A stretch of 64,000 nt of DNA, taken from Thalassia testudinum. Taxonomy: Eukaryota; Streptophyta; Magnoliopsida; Alismatales; Hydrocharitaceae. The DNA lies in NCBI GenBank assembly GCA_037157565.1, contig JAZHRO010000026.1, positions 30,990,501-31,054,500 on the forward strand, given 5' to 3'. Made by a program: the position numbers and the translations under genes. The notes under the pieces were generated by a model. The model saw only the letters and a program-made list of their open reading frames with translations. It ran no database searches and was not told where the DNA came from. This document shows positions 11,603 through 24,745 of this stretch, piece after piece (within the stretch, counting starts at the first letter, position 1; each line of letters begins with the position of its first letter).

Positions 11603-12715
11603 TTGAAGGCATTAAACCTAGCGCGTGTGTATTCACTCTTCTCTCTGCGGAGCTGTTCGAATTTTCACGACACTCAGGTGATATTCTATTTACTCTGCCC
11701 TTTTCATGTCTTTATTTTTACAATGAGGAAATTGCATCATTTAGGCATGGGGGTGGATACTTAATCCTGAAATCATTTTGTTAACTCCATAGATTTTCTT
11801 TTTGTTTCTTTAAAAAAAATTGAAAATTCAAAAAGATAAAAAAAAAATAAGAATTAGGAGAAGCGAACTTAGGCATTTGGAAGTTATTAACTTTAGGAAA
11901 TGATACGAGAGGACCTAAACACTTAGACTCTTTAGGTTTTCAGGCTTAATTAGCCTGGGTGTTCACTCGAATGTGGACTTAGTCTCGAGTCCTTGCCAAG
12001 TCAATCTCATTTTAATTCAATAAATAATTTGGGATGATAAGTATGCGACTTATCAACTCGCCCTCTGATTTGGAGGGACTTTAAGCCTAAGCATCTACAC
12101 ACTTTTTTTGCACTGACTCACTTTTTGGCAGTTTCTTCGAAAATTAGGTAGCTAATGAACTATCTAGGGTGATATGGTTGGCAAGTTGTCTGTGGTAACA
12201 GCTCATCGGCCAGTTGTCCAAAGCCCAGTCACAAGACCATTTTCATTGTACTGCCTTTGGGTAAATCCTAGATTAGGGAAGCTAGATACTTTAAAAAAAA
12301 AAAAAAACAAACAAAAAATGCTTAGCACTCGAAGTCCATTTTAACGACTGTCTAGTGAGTCTTTCATTATTTTCACAAAATGCTTAGCACTTAGAGTCCT
12401 TTTCGAGTCTTGGGCGGGTCGGGTAGCTGTAAAAAGTTATCCCGGAACTCTTAAACTCCAAAAGTACAAAAAAAATTAGAAAAGAAGAAAAATAAAAAAA
12501 TGTATCTTCCCTTTTCAAATAAAGTGAGGACTTGGGTGATCTGCATTCCGGCAGACACCCAAGTACTGTTGAGTCTTTGTAGTTTAGGACCTTAGTTGAA
12601 ATTTTCTATTGTTAATAAACGACATAGGCCTAAGCGATCTAATCCTAATTTTGATTTTATACATAGCATGTAGTTTAATTTTGCTAGGGACTAGCAAAAG
12701 ATAGGCATAGGGGTA
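11603..12715. other. 3' untranslated internal region of family A, ending in a polypurine tract
   Basis: No coding frame is seen. The region matches 14616-16021 of the second internal region block by block, including 'gacttatcaac' and 'gaggacttgg' stretches. It ends in a 'gcataggggt' purine tract immediately before LTR A2, as expected for a plus-strand priming site. Confidence 0.5.
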
Positions 12716-14254
12716 TGATATAGACACATCTATTTAGGTTAAAATGCCTATTCATGCATGTTCCTAGGCTTAAATTTGCATTTCATGTTATAAATATTAC
12801 ATAGCATGCATCATTCTATATTTAGAGTAGTTGTATATATTTTAGGTTAATTAGGTCCTTTTTATGGTTAGGAGAGAAGAAGACTTATTTCAGGGCTTCG
12901 GATGGATGATCGAATCGTACGGATCTAATTAGGACGACGATCGACGTCTAACACCTCTGAAATCATCTAGATCAGAGGACCATAGCATCATACGAAGTTT
13001 GAGGAAGATCAACGGCCAGGAGGCAATGCGACATCCATGTGTGTTTCGGATGGAAAATCTAACTATACGGATGGATCCGAAGTGACGATCGCAGTCCAAC
13101 AGCATGAGAATCATCTTGATCTGAGCACCGTGGCACCCTCTATAAAAGAAAAAAGAATAGACGGCCCAGATGACTCCATGTGGCGCCATCTAGACAGCCC
13201 AACACCGGCCAGCAGTAGCGCACCGTGCACAGCAGCAGCCGCATGCAGCAGCAGCACCGGGCACAGCCGCAGCCACGCGTAGTAGCAGCGCAGCGCACGC
13301 TAGGGTGCGTGCGGCAGCAGCAGCGCAATGCACCCTAGGGCGCATGCGCGCACTGCGCGGGGAGCACGGACGCGTGAAGCACACAGCGTGCGATGCGTGC
13401 ACTAAAGGAGCGAATCTTCAACGACGTAGACCTTTAGTGACGCTTGCAGCTATCACCAATGGCCTGCGCGTGCCAATGAGAGGACTTGAAGGGCGGATCT
13501 TCAGTGACAGCTGCAGCAACATTTATGGATGACAATAATGACCCAGATGCTAATTTGTTCTTCCTCCTCCACTATAAAAGGACCTACCCACCACCATTCC
13601 AAACCATCTCTTCCTTTCTTCCTCTCACCACCTCCAAGACTCTAAAGAGAGCTTCTCCCAAACCCGGGATGCTCCTCTAGAGCAGAAAATCAAATAGTTT
13701 TCCCACCTCTCATCCCCATTCATGGAGCATCCCGTGGCCGTCCTCTCACCACCCTTCAAGAAGAAGATCCTCACTGCAACGCCATCCTGCCCCATCCTCC
13801 ATCCTCCTTCATCTCGCTCCTCACCACCTTCCTCCAGGCGACGTCAGAGTGAGTCATCCTTCGAGCAACCATCGAGGGGGATTTCTCTCACCTCATTCTA
13901 TCTTTTTACGCTTTCGTAGTGTAGATTTTCCGCTTTCATAGTGTAACAACCAATTATTCATGAATAGATGATTGTTTCTCTCTCTCTCTTTCTCCCACTC
14001 TCTTATTTTTGCAAGTAGATAAAGTTTTCATCGACCAAATCTCTTGCTTGCTAAAAATATCAAAAAAATTAGAAAAGATAAAAACAACAAAAATAAATAA
14101 AAGATAAATGCAGATTTCATAAAACCAAACGTTCGCCTCCCCATGTTCGACCCGGGACTCACTTTTCGAGTTTCGGTTATAAATTTATCCAATAGATGCA
14201 TTTTACGAGCTACTACGACGGGTCCTCCAAAACCCCGATTTCATTTCGCAAACT
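12716..14254 (+). repeat. LTR A2 (shared middle LTR of the family A array)
   Basis: It starts TGATATAGACACATC after the purine tract and ends before 'gccccccatcattttggcg'. The TATA box CTATAAAAGG is intact near 13568. The GC-rich section at 13200-13390 is expanded relative to A1 and A3 (CAG/GCA-rich). The 3' end is approximate. Confidence 0.65.
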
Positions 14255-16021
14255 GCCCCCCATCATTTTGGCGTTGTTGCTAGGGAGGCAACGCTCTTTA
14301 GTTTTTTTTTTTTAACTAGATGTTAAGTGGACAACCGCACCTATTGAACCATCTTTACCTGTTGTCCGACACTTTGGTCTTAGATTGCACACCACTAAAC
14401 TGCAGGCCCGGCCCCACAAACACAACCTTCGGTTCTGGGTGATTTTCATCCAGAACTTGAGAACCACTCAACCCTGGGGCATGGGTCTGCACCATAATTT
14501 GGTCCACGTCTGTGGACATCTTTTGCTGGTGGGTTTCAGGATCAATATTTTTATTTTGATTCTGATCCGCACCTGTGAATTCTCAATTTCTTCTTTGTAT
14601 GTATGTTATGCCTAACTGAAGGGATTAAACTTAGCGTGTGTGTATACACTCTTCTCTCTATGGAGTTGACCGGATTTTCACGACACTCAGATGATATTCT
14701 ATTTACTCTGCCCTTTCATGTCTTTCTTTTTACAATGAGGACATTGCATCATTTAGGCACGGGGGGGTGGATACTTAATCCTGAAATCATTTTGTTAACT
14801 ACGTAGAATTTCTTTTAGTTTCTTTAAAAAAAATTTGAAAATTCAAAAAGATATAAAAAAAAAGAATTAGGAGAAGAAAACTTAGGCATTTGGAAGTTAT
14901 TAACTTTAGGAAATGTACGATAGGACCTGAATACTTAGACTCTTCAAGTCTTCAGGCTTAATTAGCCCAAGTGTCTACTCGAATGTGGACTTAGTCTCGA
15001 GTCCTCACCAATTAAAATTCATTTTAAGTTGGTAAATAAATTGGGATGATAAGTATGCGACTTATCAACCTGCCCTCTGATTTGGGGGGACTTTAAGCCT
15101 AAGCATATACACACTTTTTTTACACTGACTCATTTTTCAGCGGTTTCTTCGGAAATTGGGTAGCTAATGAACTATCTAGGGTGGTATGGCTAGCAAGTTG
15201 TCGGTGGTAACAGCTCATCGGCAGGTTGTCCAGAGCCCAGTCACAAGACCATTTTCATTATACTGCCTTTAGGTAAATCTTAGATTGGGGAAGCCACCTA
15301 CTTAAAAAAAAATAAAAAAGCAAAAAGAAAAAGAAATATATATATATAGAAAAAGGAGAAAAAAATAAAAAAATGAACAAAACCACACTTCACCAAAGGA
15401 GTATGGCTATCAAGATGTCGTGGGTAACAACCCATTGGCCGGTTGTCTAAAACCCAGCTCACAAAAAAATACACAATAATTCCCAAAACACTTAGGGAAG
15501 AAGTAGGGAAGTAGAATAAACCGAGGAGATATACATTGGGTTCGCCCTTGTGTTGACCCTATAAAGAAAAGGAGAAACTACCAGTCAAAAAGATAAACCT
15601 TTAGGCAAGGTCACCTAGGGTCGTAGAAACCCGAAGTCCATTTTAACGGCTGCCAAGTGAGTCTTTCACTATTTTCACAAGATGTTTAGTACTTAGAATC
15701 CTTTTCAAGTCTTGGCTGGGTTGGGTAGTCGTAAAAAGTTATCCTGGAACTCTCAAACTCCAAAAGTACAAAAAAATTAAAAAAGAAGAAAAATAATTAA
15801 AAGAAATGTATATTTCCTTTTCAAATAAGGTGAGGACTTCGGCGGTCTGCATTCTGGCAGACACCTGGGAACTGTTGAGTCTTCGTAGTTTAGGACCTCA
15901 GTTGAAATTTTCTATTGTTAATAAATGACTTAGGCCTAAGCAATCTAATCCTAATTTTGATTTTATATATAGCATGTAGTTTAATTTTGCTAGGGACTAA
16001 CAAAAGATAAGCATAGGGGTA
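14255..16021 (+). mobile_element. Internal region 2 of the family A array (deleted derivative)
   Basis: After the primer-like site at 14269 the sequence jumps, near a T run at 14304-14312, to what corresponds to about 8580 in internal region 1. The gag-like region and most of the acidic ORF are therefore deleted. The remaining frame (about 14385-14615) encodes the conserved C-terminus with the hydrophobic segment (GFRINIFILILI). The 3' untranslated part and purine tract follow. Confidence 0.6.
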
Positions 16022-17384
16022 TGATGTAGACACAATTATTGAGGGTAAAATGCCTATTCATGCATGTTCCTAGGCTTAGATTTGCATTTCATGTTATAAA
16101 TATTGCATAGCATGCATCATTCTGCATTTAGAGTAATTGTATATAATTTAGGTTAATTACGTCCCTTTCGTGATCAAAAGGGAAGGATATTTATTTTAGA
16201 GCCTCGGATTGACGATCCGACCATACGGATTTGAACAAAACGACGATCGGAATCCAACGCCTCCAAAATTGCCTCGATGGGAGTCCTGTAGCTCCATATG
16301 CAGTTTGAGGAAGATCAACGGCCAAGGGACTAGGTGACATAATTTAGAGCTTCAAATGACAAATCTGACCATGCGGATGGATTCGGGTTGATGATTGTAG
16401 CCTAACGGTGCAAAAATCGACTCAATCCGACCTCTGTAGCAGCCCCTACAACGAAAAGAAGATGGATGGCCCAGATCGCGCCACATGGTGCAACCCAAGC
16501 TGCCCATGTGCATGCACGCGCCACCTAATGCGCAAAGTAGTGCAGGCGCGTGCATGCGCAGCGGCAGCACACACAAGCGCATTGCATGCGAAGTGTGCGC
16601 TAACGCAGCGGCAGCGTGGGTGCGTGGGCTGTCTTCAATGATGTTTGTGGCGGATCTTCAATGATGTTTATTACCATCACTAAATGTCTTGTATACGAAT
16701 ATGATTCTTTCCTCCACTATAAAAGGAACCCTACCCCTCCCATTTTTCTTCATCTCTTCCTTTCTTCCTCTCACCACCTGCAAGGCTCTAGAGAGAGCTT
16801 GTCCTAAGCCCGGGATGCTCCTCTAGAGTAGAAAATCAAACAGTTTTCCCACCTCTCATCCCCCTTCATGGAGCCTCCCGTGGCCGTCCTCTCACCGCCC
16901 TTCGGGAAGCAGATCCTCGCCGTGACGCCGTCCTACCCCATCCTTTGTCCTCCTTCATCCCGCTCTTCACCACCTTCCTCCAGGCAATGTTAGAGTGAGT
17001 CGTCCTCCAAGCAACCATCGAAGGAGATTTCTCTCACCTCTTTCTATCTTTTTCGCTTTCGTAGTGTAGTTTTCCTACTTTCATAATTGTGGAAAACATT
17101 CATAAGATAAATAGATGATTGTTTCTCTCTCTCTTTTATACTTGCAAGTAGATTAGCTAGATAAGCATTTGTCAATCTGATCTCTTGCTTCCTAAAAAAA
17201 TTCCACAAAAATTAGAAAAGATAAAAATGACAAAAAAAACAAATAATAGAGAAACACGGATTTTCAAAACCAAACGTTCGCCTCCCCGTGTTCGACCCGG
17301 GACTCACTCAGAGTTTTGGTATAAATTTTATTTGATCACGAGTTTTGTAACTACGACGACGAGTTACTTGTAACCCCGATTTCA
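16022..17384 (+). repeat. LTR A3 (3' LTR of the family A array)
   Basis: It starts TGATGTAGACACAATT after 'gcataggggta' and is closest to A1 in sequence. The TATA box actataaaagg is near 16717. It ends near 'ccgatttcaaaca'. I could not find a target duplication matching the left flank (ctgta), which agrees with a recombined array rather than a simple insertion. Confidence 0.6.
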
Positions 17385-17522
17385 AACACGCGAAACCCAT
17401 GCGATCACTGCACGATCCCCTTAAAGTCGAACTGTTTTCGTGTGGAGAACCCAGGTTATCACAAAGGCCAAGAGTACTATTAGGAGCTTTAACAATTTTT
17501 CAATACCTAGAGTGTGCCCTAC
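17385..17522. other. Unassigned spacer
   Basis: 138 bp between LTR A3 and an old family G LTR remnant. Nothing recognisable. Confidence 0.3.
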
Positions 17523-18245
17523 ATGTTATGACCCAAGTCCCTACCCTAGTAAGAACTCGAGTCAATTTACCAAATACCCAAGATCTGGTCATCTTTGCAT
17601 AAACATAGAATAATTAAATCATTCACAATGCATCACATCACATATATATTGAAATAACGGGAATATAACAGAACAGGAAAATTTTGTCAAAATATTCATA
17701 ACCATCTCAAGTAATGATACAAAATAGAAGAAAATGGAACAAGTACTGGAAGAACTAAACAAAGTACTAAAGAACTGAAATCAGTAAAGGAAACATCAAA
17801 CTAGAAACTATAACTACAGCTACCAAGCTGCAATATTACACTCGGACCAGCACCGTCAACTCCTACAACCGCAAAGTCCAACTGTATCTCTCAAGAACTT
17901 GAGTACAGAGTCCATAGGAAACATCAGCAAATGCTTAATAGAGTAGCACAAACAGCAGAAAAGAAGCAAAGTTGAATAAGTATGAAAACAGGAATGACAG
18001 GTACCACCTTAACTATTTTACTTCATCATTTATTTATTTTCATTATTTCTTCCTTGCCACAATTCCAATCATTTATCTGTGCAAATCAGTTTCCTCGGAA
18101 GGCACGAGGTGATCTTGCTGCAATATCCTAGATAGTAGATTGTATATGGCTTACCCTCTTGGCCAAGGGGGCTGCCCGTATCTGCTCTATCCCCTAATTA
18201 ACCACCCCAGGTCATAGCTAACGAGGTGAAATGGTTACTACGATC
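17523..18245 (-). repeat. Old, truncated family G LTR fragment (antisense)
   Basis: It starts TGTTATGACCCAAGTCCC, the degraded equivalent of the TGTAACGACCCGATTCCC end of family G LTRs. It then follows them in order: 'catcagcaaatgct...agagtagca' for 'gtcagcaaaacgctgagtagagtggca', 'gcacgaggtgatcttgctgcaat' for 'cgtgggaacgatcttgattgcag', and 'aaccaccccaggtca'. Similarity stops near 18245. It is much older than the copies at 35.9-49.8 kb. Confidence 0.5.
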
Positions 18246-19148
18246 CATGTTAGTTCATCATGTATTTTCAGCAATTCAAGTCTTCTTCCATGTTCTTTCC
18301 CTACAAGTATTATTCACGTACACCCACATGCGTCCATGTACAACCTCCTGCCGCGTGACCATCGACCACCACAGCCCCCCATTGAACCTCGCTGATCTCC
18401 GGCAAGCTTCTGGCGATGACCCCGATGTCCAAAACTTCCTCCCTTCCTCTCCTCTCTCTTATCGTCTATGGGTGCTCTTCCTCTTGTCCGACCGCTGTTG
18501 CCATCGTTGCCAACCTTCCTACCTCCAACAAGGCCTTTCCATGCTCCTCCCTTCAATCTCCTCTCCCATCCTCATTCTCTTCTCCTTCACCGGCCCCTCC
18601 ATGCATGCACCCATGGCTAGAGTTGACCAATGGCCAAGGTTTTGGGGGTTGCCATGGGCGGTGCTATCCTGAAGCATCAATTGCCAGGGACCTTGCGAGG
18701 ATTGATGGTGCTGATAAGGAATTCGATACAGACCGTGTTTAGGGTCAAGCTGAAGATGGATCTAGGGAAAAATATAATGAAAAGAAAAAAGACAGAGAAA
18801 GCTCTCCACAAATAAAATTCTCCTTCTATATCTCTCTCTTAAAAAATGCACTGGCAAACTGAACCTGGACTAACCATGTTTCAAGTACGGGTGCTTTAAC
18901 CATTGGGTCCAATGAACCTTAGGTTAGTTCTTGCGGGCCTTAGAAACCTTTGCAGCAGACTGAGGCGAAACTAGTTAGGTCTGGATCTGGGCTGGTACTT
19001 GAGTACCTCTAGGCCTAATATTGGTATTAAGATCTAATTCCTAGAGATGCGACTTAGTAGGGCATCCTGACAGTTATATCCGACCTAGATAACTAGTTTG
19101 ATCCATATAGTTTTGCTAAGGGCCTAGCGAAAGCTAGGCATTGGGGCA
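18246..19148. other. Unassigned retroelement internal sequence ending in a polypurine-like tract
   Basis: No credible coding frame is present. The last 50 bp ('ttttgctaagggcctagcgaaagctaggcattggggca') parallel the family A sequence just before its 3' LTRs. This suggests that the LTR starting at 19149 is a 3' LTR of a related element. Confidence 0.35.
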
Positions 19149-21705
19149 TGATGGGAACACCATCATGAGGCATAATTAGCTCAATTTGGTCTTATAAAGT
19201 CAATAAAATCTCCTACATATCAGTCAGAGGGTCTCTTCGACAGGTTAAGTTGTTTTGAGAAGAAACAATGAAAACTGGGTTATTTCTATAATTTTACCAT
19301 CTTATCACAAATGCAGAATAACCACGAGATTTTTTATGGGTTACTAAAGGTCAAATTTACATTAAGTCTAATAAGTGGGTCCATGCAGACAGAAACAAGT
19401 TTTCACGCATTTCAAGAATTAATGGACATCTAAAATCCTAAAAACAGACCCGCTTAACTAATTGAGGTTATGGTCAGGATAAAATTCATCTAAACCCTCT
19501 AAAAATCATATAAAAATATTCTCTAGGATTTAGCATCCTTGATTTGACCATCTGAACCCATTTTAACCTGAAATAGTCTCAGACAGACTATTACCCTAAT
19601 TTAGGTTTTTGCATAAATTACCCAGTCAAACTAGGTCAAAACCAAAATCCAACTTCACCATAGGATTCCTTAGGTCCAAATGAGGTTTGTATCAAAATTT
19701 AGTCCCAATTAGAGATCGTCTTGACCTAGTTTGCATTTCAATCCTGTCTGATTCTTTCTATTACACAAGTGCCCCTAGCTTTTGAAATTCATTACAAATA
19801 GGCCCCTATATTTGTTGTCTTCTTCGCCAAAAGGTCCCCGCCGCCTCCATGAATGCAGAAGTCCTATTCCCACAACTCCAGCGACCTTCAATCAGAGTTT
19901 TCTCCCTGATTTCACGCTCAATCTCTTCCAAATTTGGAAGGAAGATTCCTAAGAGATTTCTCTACAATTTAAACCTATTAGTGGGCTCCAACTCTTTCCC
20001 AATCTCTCATGAGAATGCATGAGGGATGTGGGTTTCCTACTCCGTTGAACTTGCCAAGCTCGGAAGCTTGGTTTCCAAGCTTCAAGCACCCCCTAAGACC
20101 AATTTAAAGACCCTTGAGGACAAACCATCCTCTCTACACTCGTTTTCGGCCTGAATCCCTCTATTTCCTCCCTCCTCTCCAGTTGAAAAGCTCCACGATG
20201 TCCGGCGACCTTCTCCGACCACCCTCATCTTCCGCTCACAATACCGCCGACGGATTCGCCTTCCTCTCCTTCCACGTTACGCCATACCAACTGACGCCTC
20301 TCCCTCAAGTCTTCCTCACCGTCTCACCCTCATCAGAGCATCTTCATCTCTGACACCGGCCACACCAGACCCGGTTCTACCTTTGCCTCTACTTATCCAT
20401 AACCTAGCCCAATTGACGCTCTATCCTTTACTCATCAGCACCGTACTACCACTTCTCCGTATCGACCGCTCCTATGTCGTCCACATCGTCGTCTTCCATC
20501 TCGCTGGCGAACCTCCAACGAGCCCTAGCGGCTTCCACACATGCCCAATCGCGCCACTTCCACGCTCCACACCTTTGCCGTTCCTCGCCCACTAAAACCC
20601 AAGTAATTGAGGAGATTGGCCACTCAATGCCTCCACCCAACACCACCCTCACCACACCACCTTCCCAAGGTCGCCAGACCTCCACACACAACCACCATCG
20701 CACTCGTCAACATCCAGCGATCCTTCTGAGCTGCTCTGAAGTGGCCATCAGGTTGTATTCCTTGTTTTAGGTACTACGCCGGTCGCCGTCACCGCCACCA
20801 TCATCTTCAGCTCCACCTGCAAATCTCTGGCCGTGTTCATCTTCAATTCCCTCTCCAAGTCACGTGGCCCAATCCCAGGAAGCCAACCAGGTGGTCAAGT
20901 GACGCTGCCCACCTCACCTTCGCCTTGAATTGGAGATAGCATCTATTGTAGCTGCTGCGCGAAGAAGTGTGGGAAGATAGTCCCACATCGTGAAGCGAAG
21001 CACCCCCTATAGCACATAAATTATTTTTGTGTCGAGGCTTTATCACCTAGACACACTAGGGGTGAGGTCCCTGCACCCCGCTCACCTGACTTGACCTAGC
21101 TCACTCCTCGGTTACCACCACACCTAGTAGCCCTAGACCCAATACTGCTTGTACCTGACTACCCGATTAACCTCAGGTCTATCTAAGAGATAAGCGAAGA
21201 GAAGGAAATAAAGAAAGTGCATGGGGTTAGGGGGGTTTTGCTTCAGAGTATACTGTCTGACACTTAGCCAATTTCGTGAATCCCTCCCCTGTGCGTTAAG
21301 AGAAGAAGAAAAGAAGAAAAAGCAGCCAAGAGAGGAATAGTGCTTACGTACTGTAGCATCAGAGAGAGTTCACCGTGCACTAATCATACGTGGCATTTGG
21401 TTGATTAATACTGTAGCATTATTTGAGTATATTGTTAATAGGGTAATTTAGTGATTTAAATCACCATTTTTACCCTAATCGTTTTGCCACATTGACTTTT
21501 GAATTTATATTTACATCATTTGTGCTTGAAATTGCTATTACATTGTTATATTCTTGCTTAAAATTGTGATCTTGAGGTAAATTGCCATATTGCTCCCTGC
21601 GTTTGATCTCGAATTTCTTTCGAGCTATAAATTTTAAGTATTCTACACGATTTATCGGCTATACTACAGCGCATTAATAAGTACTAAGATAATTAAAACT
21701 ACAAG
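19149..21705 (+). repeat. LTR N3 (family N)
   Basis: It starts TGATGGGAACACCATCATGAGG and aligns along its length with solo LTR N1 (shared 'acccgcttaa', 'tcataaaaatattctctagg', 'ggtgaggtccc' and 'gctccctgcgtttgatctcgaa' blocks). The end near 21705 is approximate, and no target duplication was found. The GA tract is shorter and the GACGTC pair is not recognisable in this copy. Confidence 0.6.
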
Positions 21706-22958
21706 AATAAGCTTTTCCTGAAAACCATGGAATTATAATTCATAAATATGTTAAGGCATTGACTCAAAGGAGTCTCATGGGTCTTAAGAGGGGCAACGCC
21801 TTCCGAGGGTGTATGGTTCTATGAACCGTTATGGCAAAAGATAAGCCAACCTCAGTTGTAGCTACACTGTCATGCATGTTATTATTTCATGGACCGCTTG
21901 TACCGACAGTTAAGCCATCAAAGTCACCTAATGATATGTAAACTAAGGTAAATGTCTCTATGCAAGAAATGATTTAATAAAGTAAACCATTGTCATGAAA
22001 TTGTTATAAAATGCAATATATATACTAAAGCAAATGTTTATATGCAAAATGGTTTAATAAAGTAAACCATTACCATGAAATTGTTATTGAATGTCATGCA
22101 ATAAATCATTGAAAATGAATACTGGCATAGAAATGCCATAGCATGTGTTATGGGATGAATTTTCTTTGAATGTGGTTGCGAAATCATGGATAAGGTTATG
22201 GAATATTTTTATGCATGCAACATGGTCATTGGAGCATTGTTTGTATAGAAAATAAAGTACAATTACTTAAATTTCTACCAGGGATTTCTTATATTTAAGT
22301 AAACTTTTGAAAAGTATAAGTTTATAATGATGAATAATCGAATGACTAAAAGAATTAGGATAATAGTGGTGACTTATTGCTTATGTTATTATGAAAGAAT
22401 TATTTATGAAATAATGTCATTCGAGTGTTATGTGTTATCTTTTACTTCATAGAAGTTTAAGACAACAATTTAATATGGAAAAAAAGAAAAAGGAATGTAA
22501 TTAGTGTAAAGCACCATTATGACTCGTTTCTTTTGTGTAATGGAAATTAAGTTCAAATGTGAAATGATCATTATTTTTGATGATGTACAATTAACTATAG
22601 CAAGATATATATTGAAATTATAAGTTCATGCTATTTGATTATGTTAAAAGTTGTAGATCATTAATTGTTTCTTTTAATGTTAGTCCCTATGGTTATTGAG
22701 TTTCACAACTCATAGGTTTCATTTGAAATCCTACGGAATTGAGCATCGTAGGTTCCTTGCATAATTTAAGTTTTTTCCATGGTGTACTAGTTTAAATATG
22801 CGAATAAAAGTAAGTGGTCTTTGTCTAAATTTGTATTCAATGGAACTTTACTTTTGGCTATTGTTAAGTCATTGTATGTAATGTTCCATGTTGTATAAAT
22901 CGATAAATACAAATGCTTTACAAAAAAAAAAAATTCTATGCAAACGTAGGTCGTTACA
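21706..22958 (+). repeat. Possible old LTR fragment ending GGTCGTTACA
   Basis: There is no coding potential. The segment ends in GTAGGTCGTTACA at 22958, the same terminus as family G LTRs on the plus strand, preceded by an A run (22922-22933). Internal resemblance to family G is weak, so this assignment is tentative. Confidence 0.3.
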
Positions 22959-24154
22959 TATTAGGTCTAAGCTCCTCTTGATGCTAAGACAAAGTGCCAA
23001 GGGTAAGAAACCTTATAAACTTTTCTCATTGTTCCATGTGCCCAACCCAAGGGAGTAAAAACACCTTTCTTTTCTGGATAAAGGGCACGATTTTCCCAAT
23101 AAATAAAATTATACTAAAGACCACAAGGCAACTAATTAGAGAAACGTTTTCGAGCTTTATACACATGACACATGTACAAGCTTAAAGAGAAGGAATTAGA
23201 GCTCCAAGGCTCAATGAGCCTCTTGGCTATGTCATCTGCCCTAGTGCCAAAGATAGAAGGGTAGAATTGAGGACACCCCCATAAACCCAACTCAATCCTT
23301 GGATTAATAATCACCATCTTGTATATGGGATTATCATACAAGAGGTCTAGAAAATGATTTTCAAAATTAATGAAAGAAAATCTCCAAAATAAACTCCATA
23401 CAGCTCGATTGGTTAAGCCATTAGAGTCCAAACGTAATGATTCATCTAGCAATCCTCACAGAGTTGGTATGTGCTGTAGTTGAAGCAAAACAAGCAATCC
23501 TCTTAACCTCATGGACACTCTTGTTGCCAAGGAGTTGAGATAAATAGCTCAAATCTAGGATAAACGTTTGAGATGACCTGATCTAATTAAATCCTTAAAG
23601 AACAAAATTAAACCAAAAAAGACATTTGTTCGGTGATACTCCAGTAACCCCCAAATTAAACATATCATTACAATACTCTTTAAATCTACGTGGAATCTCG
23701 CAACTCCCGACAAAACTAAAAGTGCTAAGAATATGCTCTTTGAGAACATAATCCCGTTGAAATGACCATAAATTGTTAATTTTTGTGAAATTTTGTGGTA
23801 ATCCTATCATCATAAATCATTGGGGCATATACTCGATGGATTAGAAACCTCAAGGCATGCAAGGAATCAAGAGGATAAGGCTACTGAGGCTTAGACTAAA
23901 ATAGATTTACCTTGAAATTTCAAATCCCAATATTGCAACACATTTTATTGCGTACGGTAAAATTAAAAATTAATTAATTAAAAATAAATTTTAATCAATA
24001 AAAAATTAAAATATATCAATTAAAATTATCACTTTCCGTTAGTACATTGCAAATTTATTTCTAAGTACGTTGGTTTACTCTTTCGTCAAATTAAAATTGG
24101 AGAACAGCCTCTGCAAAAACACAAGAAACTTTTCCAACAGCGATAAGAATTAAT
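22959..24154. other. Intergenic region upstream of the methyltransferase gene
   Basis: I recognise no gene. The minus-strand frame at 23132-23452 (106 codons) has no recognisable motif. An AT-rich block at 23945-24060 precedes the gene. Confidence 0.4.
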
Positions 24155-24370
24155 ATGAATTATTATGGTAAACGAACGTCCAATTCAATTCCACTGCGGA
24201 ATGCACGCAGCGTCCCCTTGTGGGTCCCGCAGTCTGTTTGGTCACTTTTCCCGGAAATGAGTGGCCGTGATCTTCCGCCGCTCCCAAACGAAGCATCGCT
24301 ATCGTGCCCTGTGCTCCTTCGCTCACTCGCTCACTCACGCACGCACAGTACCAACCAGCGGAGGGCAATC

Positions 24371-24681
24371 ATGTCTGGCGGCAACACGGCAGCGCCGTAC
24401 CTGGCGGCGGTGCGCTGCGTGCTGGCGACTCTGGAGCGAAACCTCCTCCCGGACGCCGTCACGCGCAGGCTGACGCGGCTGCTCCTGGCGGGACGCCTGC
24501 GGTGGGGTTACCGCCCGACGGCGGAGGAGCAGCTGGCGGCGCTCGTTGGGTTCGTGGACGAGCTGAAGGGGATGGAGATAGCGGTGGAGACGGAGAAGCC
24601 GAAGGAGCAGCACTACGAGCTCCCCACCTCCTTCTTCCAGCTCGTCCTTGGCCGCCACATGAAGTACAGGTGCGTCTCGGC

Positions 24682-24745
<64 letters not shown>

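Larger units (their letters stand above)
4520..17384 (+). mobile_element. Family A gypsy-type element array: LTR-int1-LTR-int2-LTR (Athila/Tat-like, non-autonomous)
   Basis: Three related LTRs, all starting TGAT(G/A)TAGACAC, are at 4520, 12716 and 16022. The second and third are each preceded by the same purine-rich 'gcatagggg' tract, as expected for a 3' LTR. The first is preceded by unrelated DNA, as for a 5' LTR. Downstream of LTR1 and LTR2 is a TGGCRCC-like primer site with the 'ggggaggcaacgctct' block typical of Athila/Tat elements. Internal region 1 carries a gag-like stretch and an acidic ORF but no protease, RT or integrase, so it is non-autonomous. Internal region 2 is a shortened version. 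Sharing of the middle LTR suggests unequal recombination between copies. The right end is approximate. Confidence 0.7.

Noticed and set aside
23132..23452. 106-codon minus-strand frame upstream of the methyltransferase gene
   Set aside because: No recognisable domain, neighbours or codon signal. Not supported as a gene.
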